A DNA stretch of 64,000 nt, from positions 62,001 through 126,000 of the forward strand of contig JBOGXA010000002.1 of the NCBI GenBank assembly GCA_050694175.1, written 5' to 3'. The notes under the pieces are model-generated. The model had not been told where the DNA came from. It did not search any database and saw only the letters and a list, made by a program, of their open reading frames with translations. A program made the position numbers and the translations under genes. Positions 8,708 to 18,704 of the stretch are shown here, one piece after another (position 1 is the first letter of the stretch; every line of letters begins with the position of its first letter). This DNA comes from JBOGXA01 sp050694175 (lineage in GTDB: Bacteria > Actinomycetota > CADDZG01 > WHSQ01).

Positions 8708-9877
8708 TCAACCGCCTCCGCCCAACGCTGCGTCCAGGTCGGCGATGAGGTCGTTGGGGTCCTCAAGGCCCACCGAGAGGCGGCAGAACCCTTCGGAGAT
8801 CCCCGCCGTGCGCAGCTCCTCGGGATCCAGTTGGGTGTGCGTGACGCTGGCCGCGTGCACGATGAGCGAATGCGTGCCTCCCAGGGAGGCGGCGCGGCCC
8901 ACGAGCTGCAGCCGATCCTGAAACGCGCGCGCCCGGGCCCGTCCACCCGAGACGTCGAATCCGAGAGTGCCTCCGCCCCGTCCACCGAACAGCGCGTCCG
9001 CAATGCCCTTTCCAGGATCCGAATCGAGTCCCGGGTAGTAGACGGCCTCGACGTCGGAGCGTGTCGCAAGCCACTCGGCTATGCGCAGCGCCGTTTCGGA
9101 CGAGCGCTGAACTCGCAGGGGCAGCGTGGCCATCCCGCGCAGCGCGAGCCACGCATTGAACGGAGCCATGGTGGCGCCCAGCTCGCGTGCGACTTCCCGG
9201 ATGGGCTCGATGAGATCGTGAGAAGTGCACATGACGCCACCGAGCAGGTCGTGGTGGCCGCCGAGGAACTTCGTGGCGGAGTGCACGACTATTGCCGCCC
9301 CGTGGTCCAAGGGTCTGAAGAGCGCAGGGCTGGCGAACGTGTTGTCCACCACCAGCGGGACACCGGCGTCGGCCGCCAGCTCAGCAAGACGGGGAACGTC
9401 TGCTGCCACCACGCGCGGATTGCCGATGGTTTCGCAGTAGAGAAGGCGGGCTCCCCCGGCGAGCGACTTTGCGATGTCTTCGTAGTCGTCGACTTCGACG
9501 AGCTGGGCGTCGATCCCGTAACGCGGCAGCACGTGCGCGAGCAACGAGTGTGTACCTCCATAGAGTTGCCTCGCCGCGACCAGACGATCGCCCGCCGAAC
9601 AAAGCGCGAGGAAGATCGTCGAGATGGCGGCCATGCCGCTCGAGAATGCCTCCGCCGCCTCTGCGCCTTCGAGGTCGGCAACGGCCGATTCGAACGCATC
9701 GATCGTCGGGTTCGCCCACCGCGTGTAGACGTAGCCCGTCCCGACCTTGTCGGCGGAAGCAGTGGCAAAATCCGCCGAATCTTCGAAGAGATAGGTCGAC
9801 GAGAGGTCCAGGACCGGCGCTACGGGCTCTCCTGCTTGCGGCGCCGGCCGGGGCGGATGGACGGCGCGGGTGGTCAG
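8708..9877 (-). CDS. Cystathionine gamma-synthase/lyase-type PLP enzyme
   Basis: The frame encodes about 389 residues, matching the Cys/Met-metabolism PLP family. The N-terminal family motifs TGYVYTRWANPT and AFSSGMAAIS, the Asp in VVDNTFASP and the PLP lysine in VVHSATKFLGG are all present, as is the C-terminal SLGGTHSLI region. The first ATG (9634) falls after the YTRWANPT motif, and no ATG, GTG or TTG lies upstream in frame before the preceding gene. I placed the start at CTG 9877, just before TTRAVHPP, where family members normally begin; an ATC at 9922 is the other option. Specificity (synthase, beta- or gamma-lyase) cannot be told by eye. It follows the Lrp-like gene closely on the same strand. 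Confidence 0.87.
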   Translation of the reverse strand: MTTRAVHPPRPAPQAGEPVAPVLDLSSTYLFEDSADFATASADKVGTGYVYTRWANPTIDAFESAVADLEGAEAAEAFSSGMAAISTIFLALCSAGDRLVAARQLYGGTHSLLAHVLPRYGIDAQLVEVDDYEDIAKSLAGGARLLYCETIGNPRVVAADVPRLAELAADAGVPLVVDNTFASPALFRPLDHGAAIVVHSATKFLGGHHDLLGGVMCTSHDLIEPIREVARELGATMAPFNAWLALRGMATLPLRVQRSSETALRIAEWLATRSDVEAVYYPGLDSDPGKGIADALFGGRGGGTLGFDVSGGRARARAFQDRLQLVGRAASLGGTHSLIVHAASVTHTQLDPEELRTAGISEGFCRLSVGLEDPNDLIADLDAALGGGG

Positions 9878-9914
9878 GGCCTGACGGCGACGGCGGAGTT
9901 GGGAGTCGTTTTCT

Positions 9915-10154
9915 CTAGAGATGGACGACCGGGCAGGTAAGAGTGCGGGTGATGCCCTCGACCGCCTGAATCTTGGCGACGACGAGCTTGCCGAGATCGT
10001 CGACGTTGGGCGCGCTCGCGCGCACGATCACGTCGTAGGGGCCGGTTACGTCCTCGGCGGCGTCAACGCCCTCGATGTCATGAACCTCTTTGGCGACCTG
10101 AGCCGCCTTGCCGACCTCGGTCTGGATCAGGATGTACGCCTGCACGTCTGCCAC
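9915..10154 (-). CDS. Stand-alone Lrp/AsnC ligand-binding (RAM) domain protein
   Basis: 79 residues from GTG 10154, chosen because AGGGAGG sits six bases upstream; the longer frame to 10289 has no support. The sequence is a single RAM domain (AYILIQTEVGKA, VTGPYDVIVRA, ITRTLTCPVV) without the DNA-binding helix-turn-helix of Lrp. Such single-domain proteins bind amino acids and form oligomers. The next gene on the strand is a sulfur-amino-acid PLP enzyme, so a link to methionine/cysteine levels is plausible but inferred. It is transcribed divergently from pckA. Confidence 0.85.
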   Translation of the reverse strand: MADVQAYILIQTEVGKAAQVAKEVHDIEGVDAAEDVTGPYDVIVRASAPNVDDLGKLVVAKIQAVEGITRTLTCPVVHL

Positions 10155-10184
10155 GCTTGCCCTCCCTGCTAGCCGAGCAGAACA

Positions 10185-10219
10185 ACTGCCAAGATGTTGA
10201 GCGAGTCTACTCTGGCAGT
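10185..10219. promoter_or_regulatory. Inverted repeat in the Lrp-like/pckA divergent spacer
   Basis: A seven-base perfect inverted repeat, ACTGCCA and TGGCAGT, separated by 21 bases, lies in the 161-base spacer between two divergent genes. Size and placement fit an operator for a dimeric regulator. No clear -35/-10 pair was seen. It could also be chance in GC-rich DNA. Confidence 0.25.
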
Positions 10220-10315
10220 GCGGCGCGTGACCTGGGGGAGCCTTCTTTGGTTGTGGGCTTAACGACCGGGTAGGCTCATTCCCCCGCACCGCCTCGATCC
10301 TAGGAGGGATAACGG

Positions 10316-11893
10316 GTGTCGACGGGCGATTCCATTGCCGGCATCGAGCCTGGAAAGGTTTGGAGAAACCTTAGCTCGGCCGAGTTGATTGAGCTCGCGC
10401 TGGCGCGCGGAGAGGGACTCCTGGCCGAGAACGGGGCGCTCGTAACCACTACGGGGCCGAGGGCCGGCCGGTCCCCCCAGGACCGTTTCTTCGTCGCGCA
10501 CGGTCCCTCCCGCGACCGCATCGATTGGGGCGAAGTCAACCAGGCCTTTGAGCCGGCCCCGTTCGAAGCGCTGACGGCGCGCGTTCGCGACTACCTGGAT
10601 GGAAAGGAAGTCGTCGTCGTCGACGGTTACATCGGAGCCGATCCCCAGCATCGCATCAAGCTCCGGGTCGTGGCCGAACTTGCGTGGCACGCCCTATTTG
10701 CACGTCAGCTGTTCCGCCGGCCGGAGCGTTCGGAGCTGGAGGTTTTCGAACCGGAGTTCACCGTGATTTCGGCGCCGGAGTTCATGGCCGACCCCGCCCG
10801 TGACGGGACGAATTCCGAGGCTTTCGTCGGGGTCGACCTGGAGAACAAATGCGTTCTGATCTGCGGTACGCAGTACGCGGGCGAGATGAAAAAGTCCCTG
10901 TTCACCTCCGCCAACTACCTCATGCCCGAGCGCGGAGTACTCCCCATGCACTGCTCGGCAAACGTGGGAGCCGAGGGGGACGTAGCCCTCTTCTTCGGGT
11001 TGTCCGGGACGGGCAAAACGACACTTTCGGCAGACCCTAACCGAGCGCTCATAGGTGACGACGAGCACGGCTGGTCGGACTCCGGCATCTTCAACTTCGA
11101 AGGTGGCTGTTACGCGAAGTGCATCAACCTCTCGAAGGAAAAGGAACCGCAGATCTGGGGGGCCATCAGGTTCGGTTCAGTCGTCGAGAACGTGGTCGTG
11201 GATCCTGCCACCCGTGAGGTCGACTACGACGACACGTCGCTGACTGAGAACACGCGCGCCGCCTATCCGCTGGACTTCATCCCCGGGTTCGTCCGCGACG
11301 GGCGCGGAGGCCACGCCCGTACGATTGTCTTTCTGACGGCCGACGCTTTCGGCGTGCTGCCCCCGATTGCGCGGCTCAGCCCCGAGGGGGCCATGTACCA
11401 CTTCCTGTCGGGCTTTACGGCCAAGCTGGCCGGGACGGAGGCCGGACTCGGAGACGAACCAGTGGCCACGTTCTCGGCCTGCTTCGGGGCCCCGTTCCTG
11501 CCGCTGAATCCCGGCGAGTACGCGCAGATGCTCGGCGAGCGCATCGCGCGGCACGGCGCACAGGTCTTCCTGGTGAACACGGGTTGGACGGGCGGGCCAT
11601 ATGGCGTGGGACGACGGATCGAGTTGGATCACACACGCGCTCTGGTTGCGGCGGCGACATCGGGCGCTCTCGACGGCGTCGAAACCAAGAAGCACTCGAT
11701 CTTCAACCTCGACATTCCGGTGCGCTGCCCGGGCGTCCCCGATGGGGTACTCGACCCCCAATCGACGTGGCCCCACGTCGAGGAATACGAGGTCAAGGCG
11801 CAGGAGCTGGCCAGGATGTTTGCGCAGAACTTCGAGCGATTCCGCGACTCGGTCCCGGCAGAGGTCGTGAAGTCGGGACCGTCCGCGGACTGA
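10316..11893 (+). CDS. pckA: Phosphoenolpyruvate carboxykinase (ATP)
   Basis: 525 residues, GTG start with TAGGAGG eight bases upstream. The ATP-type PEPCK signatures are present: the P-loop [14 protein letters not shown] near residue 230 followed by the metal/kinase-2 motif [11 protein letters not shown], plus [10 protein letters not shown] near the N-terminus. It interconverts oxaloacetate and PEP in gluconeogenesis. Many cultured Actinomycetota use the unrelated GTP enzyme, so the ATP form is informative about lineage. It is followed closely by thiL and thiD, with which it may be co-transcribed, though no functional link is evident. Length is normal. Confidence 0.95.
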   Translation: MSTGDSIAGIEPGKVWRNLSSAELIELALARGEGLLAENGALVTTTGPRAGRSPQDRFFVAHGPSRDRIDWGEVNQAFEPAPFEALTARVRDYLDGKEVVVVDGYIGADPQHRIKLRVVAELAWHALFARQLFRRPERSELEVFEPEFTVISAPEFMADPARDGTNSEAFVGVDLENKCVLICGTQYAGEMKKSLFTSANYLMPERGVLPMHCSANVGAEGDVALFFGLSGTGKTTLSADPNRALIGDDEHGWSDSGIFNFEGGCYAKCINLSKEKEPQIWGAIRFGSVVENVVVDPATREVDYDDTSLTENTRAAYPLDFIPGFVRDGRGGHARTIVFLTADAFGVLPPIARLSPEGAMYHFLSGFTAKLAGTEAGLGDEPVATFSACFGAPFLPLNPGEYAQMLGERIARHGAQVFLVNTGWTGGPYGVGRRIELDHTRALVAAATSGALDGVETKKHSIFNLDIPVRCPGVPDGVLDPQSTWPHVEEYEVKAQELARMFAQNFERFRDSVPAEVVKSGPSAD

Positions 11894-11901
11894 CGCGCCC
11901 T

Positions 11902-12882
11902 GTGGACGCGCCCCGTGAACAAGTTGTCTCCGATGTTGGAGAGATAGCGCTGGTAGCTCGCATCGCGGCCGGAATCGGGTCCCCGCCCTCGCAAGAGGTG
12001 TGGTCCGGAGACGACGCCGCCGTCGTGGAGGTGGGAGGAGCACGGCTGCTCTTCACGATCGACACTCTCGTCGAGCACGCGGACTTCGACCGCGCCAACG
12101 CAGGAGGCGCCGACCTCGGCTATAAGGCACTGGCCGTGACCGTCTCCGATATCGCCGCAATGGGCGGGAGGCCGAAACGTGCGGTGGTGTCGCTGACGGT
12201 CCCCTCCGACACGCCGGTGGGGTACGTCGACGACATCATGGCCGGCCTCGTCGAGGGGACGGGCAGGTGGGGGGTCGGTCTGGTGGGCGGAGATTTGTCG
12301 GGAGGGCAGGAGATCTCGATTTCGGTTGCGCTGGTGGGAGAGGCGCCGGAGGCCGTACTCCGGTCCGGGGCGCGACCGGGCCAGGCGCTGTGCGTGACGG
12401 GGGCCCTCGGAGGATCGGCGGGCGGGCTCGCTGTGCTCGGTAGCGGGCGGGCTCCTGTGGGGGCTGAGCGGGAATTGATCCGACGCCACCTTCGTCCCGA
12501 GCCGCGCGTGGAAGAGGGAGGAATCCTCGCTCGGGCGGGCTGCTCGGCCATGATCGATGTCTCCGACGGGCTCGCCGTCGACCTGTGGAGGCTGGCGGAG
12601 GCGAGCGGGGTTGGCTGCGAGGTCGACGACTCGCTCATTCCGGTCGATCCGGCCCTGGCCGGGAGCGGCGCGGTCGACGACCCGCTCGCGGCCGCGGTCC
12701 TCGGCGGTGAGGACTACGAGTTACTCCTTACGATTGACGAAGACACGGTCACCGACGCATCGCACATGGTCGCAGCGGGCCTTACCCGGATCGGCGTCAC
12801 AACCGACGGCGCCCGCCTGCTCGGGGGCCGGAGCCTGGACGAATGGAGGGCACAGGGATGGGAGCATCTGTCGAGCCGGTAA
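11902..12882 (+). CDS. thiL: Thiamine-monophosphate kinase
   Basis: 326 residues from GTG 11902, eight bases after pckA; in-frame sequence upstream lies inside pckA and is discarded. Family motifs are [30 protein letters not shown] and the C-terminal [10 protein letters not shown]. ThiL phosphorylates thiamine monophosphate to the active diphosphate in the cytosol. Its 3' end overlaps the thiD start by 25 bases, so the two thiamine genes are coupled. Length fits the family. Confidence 0.93.
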   Translation: MDAPREQVVSDVGEIALVARIAAGIGSPPSQEVWSGDDAAVVEVGGARLLFTIDTLVEHADFDRANAGGADLGYKALAVTVSDIAAMGGRPKRAVVSLTVPSDTPVGYVDDIMAGLVEGTGRWGVGLVGGDLSGGQEISISVALVGEAPEAVLRSGARPGQALCVTGALGGSAGGLAVLGSGRAPVGAERELIRRHLRPEPRVEEGGILARAGCSAMIDVSDGLAVDLWRLAEASGVGCEVDDSLIPVDPALAGSGAVDDPLAAAVLGGEDYELLLTIDEDTVTDASHMVAAGLTRIGVTTDGARLLGGRSLDEWRAQGWEHLSSR

Positions 12883-13670
12883 CCGGTCTGCCCCGTTGTC
12901 TCACGATCGCCGGATCAGACAGCGGTGGGGGTGCAGGAATCCAGGCGGATCTCAAGACGTTTTTCGCGCTCGGCTGTCACGGCATGAGCGCGGTGACGGC
13001 GCTTACTGCACAGAACACGGTAGGGGTGACGAGCGTGCACACCGCGCCCCCGGACTTCGTCCTGGCGCAGATCGACGCGGTCGCGACCGACATCGGGGTC
13101 GATGCTGCGAAGACGGGAATGCTGGCGTCCGCCGAGATCGTGGGGGCCGCGGCGGAGGGCATCAGGGCACACGGGATAGACCAACTCGTCGTCGACCCCG
13201 TATTCGTGTCCAAGAGCCGCGATCGGCTCCTCGAGGCGAACGCAGTCGACGCTTTGAAGGCGCGGCTATTCCCGCTCGCGACCATCGTCACGCCCAACCT
13301 CTTCGAGGCCGAAGGCTTGCTGGGGACGAGCGAGATCTCGACTCTCGACGAGATGGAGGATGCGGCCCGGGCGCTGTGCGACCTCGGCCCTCGGGCGGCG
13401 CTCGTCAAGGGCGGGCATCTGCCGGGCGATCGGGCCGTGGACGTCTTGTTCGACGGCGAGCTGGTCACACATATCGACGGGCCGCGCTACGACTCTGAGG
13501 ACACGCACGGCACGGGATGCACCCTGTCGGCGGCGATCGCGGCCCGCCTGGCGCACGGCGACGATTTGGTGACCGCGGTGTGGGCCGGAAAGGAGTTCGT
13601 CTCCGGCGCGATCAGGCGAGGGCTACGACTCGGCAAGGGGTACGGCCCGGTCAACCCCGGCTGGCGTTAG
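12858..13670 (+). CDS. thiD: Hydroxymethylpyrimidine/phosphomethylpyrimidine kinase
   Basis: 270 residues from ATG 12858, which has GGAGG eight bases upstream; ATG 12843 would add five residues. Ribokinase-fold motifs are clear: [19 protein letters not shown] at the N-terminus, [14 protein letters not shown] in the middle, and the anion-hole motif [14 protein letters not shown] near the C-terminus. ThiD phosphorylates HMP and HMP-P for thiamine synthesis. It overlaps thiL upstream. Its stop codon overlaps by four bases the stop codon of the convergent membrane-protein gene on the other strand. Confidence 0.94.
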   Translation: MGASVEPVTGLPRCLTIAGSDSGGGAGIQADLKTFFALGCHGMSAVTALTAQNTVGVTSVHTAPPDFVLAQIDAVATDIGVDAAKTGMLASAEIVGAAAEGIRAHGIDQLVVDPVFVSKSRDRLLEANAVDALKARLFPLATIVTPNLFEAEGLLGTSEISTLDEMEDAARALCDLGPRAALVKGGHLPGDRAVDVLFDGELVTHIDGPRYDSEDTHGTGCTLSAAIAARLAHGDDLVTAVWAGKEFVSGAIRRGLRLGKGYGPVNPGWR

Positions 13671-14506
13671 CGCCTCCTCTTCTTCTTGCTGTGGGGGCTC
13701 GGCCTCGAGGGCAGCTCGTCGCGAGCGCGCTCCGGCGGGGGAGTCGGAGCTGCCTTCCGCCGGCGGACGTCCGAGAAGACCGCGTACACGACCGCGGCGA
13801 AGAAGCCGACCGCCAGAGCGTCGATGACGACGCGTGTGCCGATCGCAGCGGCCTGCTGGGCGACGGTTCCCAGGGGGGCGGTCGCCCCCACGACCGTGTT
13901 GGGCGCGACCCACATGAGGGTGCCCGCCACCAGCGCTGCGGGCATCAACACCCCCAGGGCGCGCATCTTCTCGCCGCTCAGGAGCTCGCGAGTGCGCGTG
14001 AGCGCCGGAGAGAAAGGCATGCGGTCGACCGCGATCACATCGACAAGGAGGGGTGGTCCGAAGAACAGCGGCAGAAAGAGTATCGGGAGGTAATAGAGAA
14101 GGGTGATGGCTGCGACCATGACGATTCCCGCCAGAAGGCCCGCGGTAAGCAAGTCTTTAGTCACGGGCCGAGTCGAACGAAGCGCGGCGCGGATGTCCGG
14201 CGAGTCATGCCGATCCGACAGCGCGCACGCAGAGGCCGCCATAGCGAATGAGAAGAAGACGCCAAATGCAAAGAAGGGCGCGATCTGCTCGAGAATGATA
14301 ACGGCGAGCACAGGACGGCCGGCCGCGAACGACGCGAGGTTGGCCAGGACATTGGCGGCAATGACCGCCGCCGAAGCAAGCGCAAAAATGCCGGTCAGCG
14401 TCTTGCGGTGGTCCGAGTAGGCGCGCCACGCGATCGACATCAACGTGAGGAAACGCGGCGGAGTCCCCGGGGGGCCATTCTGGTCCCGGGCCCCTTCCGC
14501 GGTCAC
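13667..14506 (-). CDS. Six-helix membrane protein of unknown function
   Basis: 279 residues. About six hydrophobic segments can be picked out, beginning after a polar 30-residue N-terminus. The C-terminus is highly basic (DVRRRKAA to KKKRRR), which by the positive-inside rule suggests a cytoplasmic tail. No catalytic motif or named family is recognised. It is the last gene of a four-gene minus-strand cluster of membrane proteins (BrkB-like, Holin-X-like, DUF3618-like), five bases after the DUF3618 gene. The GTG start has no strong ribosome site, so the start is uncertain. Confidence 0.75.
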   Translation of the reverse strand: MTAEGARDQNGPPGTPPRFLTLMSIAWRAYSDHRKTLTGIFALASAAVIAANVLANLASFAAGRPVLAVIILEQIAPFFAFGVFFSFAMAASACALSDRHDSPDIRAALRSTRPVTKDLLTAGLLAGIVMVAAITLLYYLPILFLPLFFGPPLLVDVIAVDRMPFSPALTRTRELLSGEKMRALGVLMPAALVAGTLMWVAPNTVVGATAPLGTVAQQAAAIGTRVVIDALAVGFFAAVVYAVFSDVRRRKAAPTPPPERARDELPSRPSPHSKKKRRR

Positions 14507-14511
14507 CGCGC

Positions 14512-14706
14512 TCAGCTGCCGACGCGGCGTTTGGCGATCAAGCCAACGATCAGAACCGCGCCCAGTGCGACGGCCCCGATGGCAAGCTTCTTGCCCAGCT
14601 CTTTGGCTTCGACCTTCGCCTGATCCACAAGCGCGTCGACCTTGCGAGCGAGATCATCGCGTGTCGCTTCGATCTCGGCGACAGTCTGCTGTGCCGACTG
14701 ACCCAT
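14512..14706 (-). CDS. DUF3618-like small membrane protein
   Basis: 64 residues. The N-terminal half is a charged helix with the DUF3618-type pattern EIEATRDDLARKVDAL. The C-terminal half is one transmembrane helix (AIGAVALGAVLIVGLIA) followed by a basic end. Proteins of this family are often found beside Holin-X proteins in Actinomycetota, exactly as here, and their function is unknown. ATG start five bases after the Holin-X stop. Confidence 0.8.
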   Translation of the reverse strand: MGQSAQQTVAEIEATRDDLARKVDALVDQAKVEAKELGKKLAIGAVALGAVLIVGLIAKRRVGS

Positions 14707-14711
14707 CTACA

Positions 14712-15155
14712 TCAACTCCCCGGAGGGCCATTCGACCGGCCCAGAGTCTTGAAAGTTTCGACGTCTTCTTTGATCGTCTGCTTCGTAAGGTCTGCTTTGA
14801 TCGGAGTAGCTATCTTCTTGCGGGCGACCAAAACGACGATTACAGCCATCACTGCGAGTATTCCTACCGTCACGAGATCCGCAGCCCACGTGGGCAGCCC
14901 CTCGTCGATCCCATCCCTTATCGCGAGCAGCATGAAGATCAGCGCGAAGAAACCGAAGAGACCGACGATCGCGAACATCACGGCGCCCTTCACCTTCTCC
15001 GTAACGGCACCCCCGAGCTCGAGCTTCGCGAGCTCGATCTCCTTGCGTATCAGGGTGGAGAGGTCCTCGCTGACCTCCTTCATGAGCTGCCCTGCCGATT
15101 TGGTCGACGCCCGGCCGTCGCCTGAACCGACTTCCCGGGTCGTGCGCTCGTTCAC
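14712..15155 (-). CDS. Actinobacterial Holin-X family protein
   Basis: 147 residues from GTG 15155, which has AAGGAGGG just upstream and overlaps the BrkB-like stop as GTGA. After a polar N-terminus comes the family region LSTLIRKEIELAKLELG, followed by two hydrophobic helices (MFAIVGLFGFFALIFMLLAI and LVTVGILAVMAVIVVLVA). The family name comes from resemblance to phage holins, but the chromosomal members have no proven role. The longer frame up to 15596 lies inside the BrkB gene and is rejected. Confidence 0.85.
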   Translation of the reverse strand: MNERTTREVGSGDGRASTKSAGQLMKEVSEDLSTLIRKEIELAKLELGGAVTEKVKGAVMFAIVGLFGFFALIFMLLAIRDGIDEGLPTWAADLVTVGILAVMAVIVVLVARKKIATPIKADLTKQTIKEDVETFKTLGRSNGPPGS

Positions 15156-16051
15156 GATCCCTCCTTGTCCGGTGCTTGTGGTGATTCTCGCGTTTCGCGG
15201 CGGTCGACGAGGACAGCGTTCAACTCGGCCGCCAGGAGAACGACCTGAGCCAGTAGATAGGAAACCACGAGCAGGGTGGCCGCCGTGGCGAAGGCGCCGA
15301 ACGTGGCGTTTCGGCCCTCGGCTCCGTTGGTGATGTAGAAGGACCCCGCAAGCTTCAGGATCTCGAACGCGATCGCGGCGATGATGGCGCCCGGAAGCAC
15401 GTCGGCCCAGGTCAGCACCCTGTTGGGCAGCATCTTGAACGTGAGCAGGAAGACCCCGGCCGCGACCGCGACCGCGAGGATGCGCGCGCCCACGCCCAGG
15501 AGGTCGAACGCGGCGCTCTCTTGAGCGGACGCCCACTCGGCGAGGCCGCTCGGGACGAGGATGACGACGGTCGCGCCCGCCATGAAGGCCAACCATTTGA
15601 GCGACAGGAGCCTCTTTGCGACGAAGGTGGTCTCGTGCTCGACCCTGTGCACCCGATTCAGTGCATGGATGAGAGCCCCTACCCCTCCCGAACCCGCGTA
15701 CAGGGCCAGCAGGATGCTGATCAGCGCGAGCGCGCCGGCGTTTCGCTGGACGGCCATCAGCGTGCGATCGGTGAAGATCTGCGCCAGCATCGGCACATTT
15801 CGGATCCCGGACTCGATGAGGTTCCCCCGCCTCTCGTCATCGAGGAAGAAACCGAGGACCGCGGTCGCGAACATCAGTAGCGGAAAGATTGAAAAGAACA
15901 TGTAGTAGGTGAGCGAGGCGGCATAGAAGCCCCCGTCGTCGAGCGAATAGCGCTTGAAGGTGCCGATCGTGATGTCGACGACGCCGTAACGAGAGCGCGC
16001 CTTCTGGACCTCGAGCCGGGCGCGCGTGCCGAGTTTGCTCACGGCTTCCAT
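15152..16051 (-). CDS. YihY/BrkB family inner-membrane protein
   Basis: 299 residues with about six transmembrane helices. The conserved opening GFYAASLTYYMFFSIFPLL and the glycine-rich helix around YAGSGGVGALIHALNRV are characteristic of the YihY/virulence-factor BrkB family. The molecular function is not established; transport or envelope roles have been proposed. It is the first gene of the minus-strand membrane cluster, and its stop overlaps the next start. The C-terminus is short and hydrophilic. Confidence 0.9.
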   Translation of the reverse strand: MEAVSKLGTRARLEVQKARSRYGVVDITIGTFKRYSLDDGGFYAASLTYYMFFSIFPLLMFATAVLGFFLDDERRGNLIESGIRNVPMLAQIFTDRTLMAVQRNAGALALISILLALYAGSGGVGALIHALNRVHRVEHETTFVAKRLLSLKWLAFMAGATVVILVPSGLAEWASAQESAAFDLLGVGARILAVAVAAGVFLLTFKMLPNRVLTWADVLPGAIIAAIAFEILKLAGSFYITNGAEGRNATFGAFATAATLLVVSYLLAQVVLLAAELNAVLVDRRETRESPQAPDKEGS

Positions 16052-16187
16052 CCAGGGGAATTACCCGCCGGAGTGCGGAAATAACGGGTCACGCGGGGGC
16101 CTGGTCTGGAGGCCGCCGGAACCAAATCGTCGCACCAGTCACGATCGTCAGGATCGGCCGCGAGGACTTGACCTCCGTGGGGTGCCC

Positions 16188-16379
16188 TCAGCCGGCGCGG
16201 CGCACCTTGTTGGCCTTGAGGCACTTGGTGCAGACGTTGGCGCGCACCACCGCGCCGCCCACGCTGATGCGCAGGCGCTGGATGTTGGGGTTCCAGCGGC
16301 GGCGCGTCCTGCGGTGCGAGTGGGAAATGTTGTTGCCGAAGCCCGGCTTTTTTCCACAGATGTCGCATACAGATGCCAT
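16188..16379 (-). CDS. rpmB: 50S ribosomal protein L28
   Basis: 63 residues from ATG 16379. It starts [19 protein letters not shown], contains the RRWNPNIQ core, and ends [14 protein letters not shown]. Two CxxC pairs make this the zinc-binding form of bL28. It is divergent from recG with 68 bases between them. In many Actinomycetota a DAK-domain (FakA-like) gene sits between rpmB and recG; here it is absent. Confidence 0.96.
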   Translation of the reverse strand: MASVCDICGKKPGFGNNISHSHRRTRRRWNPNIQRLRISVGGAVVRANVCTKCLKANKVRRAG

Positions 16380-16447
16380 AACGGTGGCCAAGAATAGCAA
16401 AGGTGCGAATCCGAGCCTGCTCCGGTTCGGCTTAATAGTCTTGAGGA

Positions 16448-18661
16448 ATGGCCGAGACAGTGACCGCTCCGCCGCGCGGGTTGGAGTTTTTCGCCCCCTC
16501 ACGGCGCGGACGCCCTCTGAGCGTGTCGGCAAAACGCGCCGAGGCGTTGGCGAAGCTGGGGATCGCAACGATCCAGGACCTCCTTCAGCACTATCCCCGC
16601 TACCACGTGGACCGAACGCAGCTAAGGACGATCGCGGAGCTCGGGAGGCTTGCCGCCGAGGGCCACAAGGGGGAGGTCCAGGTGCACGCCCGCGTCGAGA
16701 AAATCAACAGGCCGTTTCGTACAAAGACCGGCAAACGGATGATTTCCGGTCGGATCGGGGACGAGACCGGCACCGTCTCGGTTACGTGGTTCAACCAGGA
16801 TTGGGTGGCGCGGGCGTTGTCCGCGGGCGACGTGGCGTTTTTCTACGGTCGCCTGGGAACGTTCCGCGGGCGCCTGCAGATGACCGCGCCTCGATTCGAA
16901 CTGCTGCGCACCGGCCGCGAGCCGTTCAACGTCGGCCGCATCATCCCCATCTACCCGGCGAGCGCGGAGCTTTCGACCGATCAGCTGCGCAAGGTCATCT
17001 GGGAGACCCTCGAGCGAACCGGCGAGATCCTCGATCCCGTGCCGGAGGAGGTCCGGCTCCGCCACGATCTGATGACGCGCGGCGAGGCGGTACGTCTCAT
17101 CCACTTCCCGGACGATAAACAGGACGTCTGGAAGGCGCGCCGGCGCCTTATCTTCGACGAGCTCCTCACGCTTCAATTGGGCCTCGTCTACAGAAAGCGC
17201 CTGCTGGAGCGAACCGTGCGCGGGATCGCCCACGGGGCGGTGACTGAGAACTCGCTGGCGGAAAGCTTCGTCGCGGCGCTTCCCTTCGAGCTGACGCGAG
17301 CGCAGCGCCGGGCATGCGAGGAGGTCGCCACCGATATGGGCCGCGAGCATCCCATGCACAGGCTGGTCGAGGGCGAGGTCGGCTCCGGTAAAACCGTTGT
17401 TGCCCTGTACGCGTGCCTGATAGCAATCGAGGGTGGGGATCAAGCCGCGTTCATGGCCCCGACCGAGGTGCTCGCCGAGCAACACTTCCTGACGGTGGCG
17501 GATTTGCTCGGGCGCGCGTTCGGCGATGACGAAGGTGTGAACCTGTTCGCAGGCCTGTCGCGTCGCCCGGTGGTCAGGCTCCTAACGGGGTCGACGCCGC
17601 AGTCACAGCGCGACGCGATCTTGGATTCGGTCGCCCGCGGCGAGGTCGATCTTCTGATCGGCACTCATGCCCTGATTCAGGACTCGGTCGTCTTCGCGCG
17701 CCTCGGAATCGCCATCGTCGATGAACAGCACCGGTTCGGCGTCCATCAGCGTAAGTCGTTGCGGGAGAAAGGAGCGATGGGGGAGCCCGACATCCTCGTC
17801 ATGACGGCCACTCCGATCCCGCGCACCCTTGCCGTGACCATCTATGGGGATCTCGACGTCTCGATCCTCGACGAACTGCCGAAGGGACGGCGTCCGGTAC
17901 ACACCTCCATCGCTGCCGGCGAGAGGGATCGGGAGCGCGCCTATGACCGGATCCGCGAGGAGGTGGCCGCCGGACGTCAAGTGTTTGTCGTGTACGCACT
18001 CCGCGACGAATCCGACAAGACCGAGTTGCGCAGCGCGAAAAAGGAAGCAGTCCGGCTCGCCGAGGACGTCTTTCCCGACCTCGACGTGGGGCTCGTACAC
18101 GGCGACATGAAGAGCGCGGACAAAGAAGCGGCGATGGGAGCCTTCAGGAGTGGCGCTACGCATGTGTTGGTGGCCACCACGGTCGTCGAGGTGGGCGTCG
18201 ACGTGCCGAATGCGACCGTGATGCTAATCGAGGACGCCGAGCGCTTCGGGCTGGCGCAGCTTCACCAATTACGCGGGCGCATCGGCCGCGGTGGGCACGC
18301 GTCCTACTGCGTGCTTGCCACCGACGTCGATCTCGACATGGCGGCAGACGACCCCGCCACGGCGCTCGTGGCGGAGAGGCTCAACGCCGTGGTCGCCAGC
18401 GCCGACGGCTTCGATCTCGCCCTGGTCGATCTCAGGCAACGCGGGGAGGGACAGTTGTTCGGGGCCCGCCAGTCGGGGATGCCACAGCTCAAGATGGCGA
18501 GGGTGCTGGAGCACCAGAACGTCGTCAGACTTGCTCGCAGCGAAGCGGTGCGGATCATCGACGAGGATCCCGAGCTGCGCGCATACGAACACAGCGCCTT
18601 GGCCCGGGAGATGCGGGACCGATTCTCCGAGAGCACGCTGGACGTCGTGCAGTCGGGTTAA
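16448..18661 (+). CDS. recG: ATP-dependent DNA helicase RecG
   Basis: 737 residues. The order is: a wedge/OB-fold domain in roughly residues 60-165 ([20 protein letters not shown]), a helicase domain with Walker [13 protein letters not shown] near residue 308, the DEAH-type box DEQHRFG near 424, [10 protein letters not shown], and the C-terminal helicase motif QLRGRIGRG. RecG remodels stalled replication forks and branched recombination intermediates. The ATG start follows the divergent rpmB. No unusual feature. Confidence 0.96.
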   Translation: MAETVTAPPRGLEFFAPSRRGRPLSVSAKRAEALAKLGIATIQDLLQHYPRYHVDRTQLRTIAELGRLAAEGHKGEVQVHARVEKINRPFRTKTGKRMISGRIGDETGTVSVTWFNQDWVARALSAGDVAFFYGRLGTFRGRLQMTAPRFELLRTGREPFNVGRIIPIYPASAELSTDQLRKVIWETLERTGEILDPVPEEVRLRHDLMTRGEAVRLIHFPDDKQDVWKARRRLIFDELLTLQLGLVYRKRLLERTVRGIAHGAVTENSLAESFVAALPFELTRAQRRACEEVATDMGREHPMHRLVEGEVGSGKTVVALYACLIAIEGGDQAAFMAPTEVLAEQHFLTVADLLGRAFGDDEGVNLFAGLSRRPVVRLLTGSTPQSQRDAILDSVARGEVDLLIGTHALIQDSVVFARLGIAIVDEQHRFGVHQRKSLREKGAMGEPDILVMTATPIPRTLAVTIYGDLDVSILDELPKGRRPVHTSIAAGERDRERAYDRIREEVAAGRQVFVVYALRDESDKTELRSAKKEAVRLAEDVFPDLDVGLVHGDMKSADKEAAMGAFRSGATHVLVATTVVEVGVDVPNATVMLIEDAERFGLAQLHQLRGRIGRGGHASYCVLATDVDLDMAADDPATALVAERLNAVVASADGFDLALVDLRQRGEGQLFGARQSGMPQLKMARVLEHQNVVRLARSEAVRIIDEDPELRAYEHSALAREMRDRFSESTLDVVQSG

Positions 18662-18704
18662 GGGCGCCGACGCAGGCGCCACCGGCTGGATGTAGGTTTT
18701 GTGT

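Noticed and set aside
8831..9940. 369-codon frame opposite the PLP enzyme
   Set aside because: Antisense shadow of a gene with clear catalytic motifs; no homology pattern of its own.
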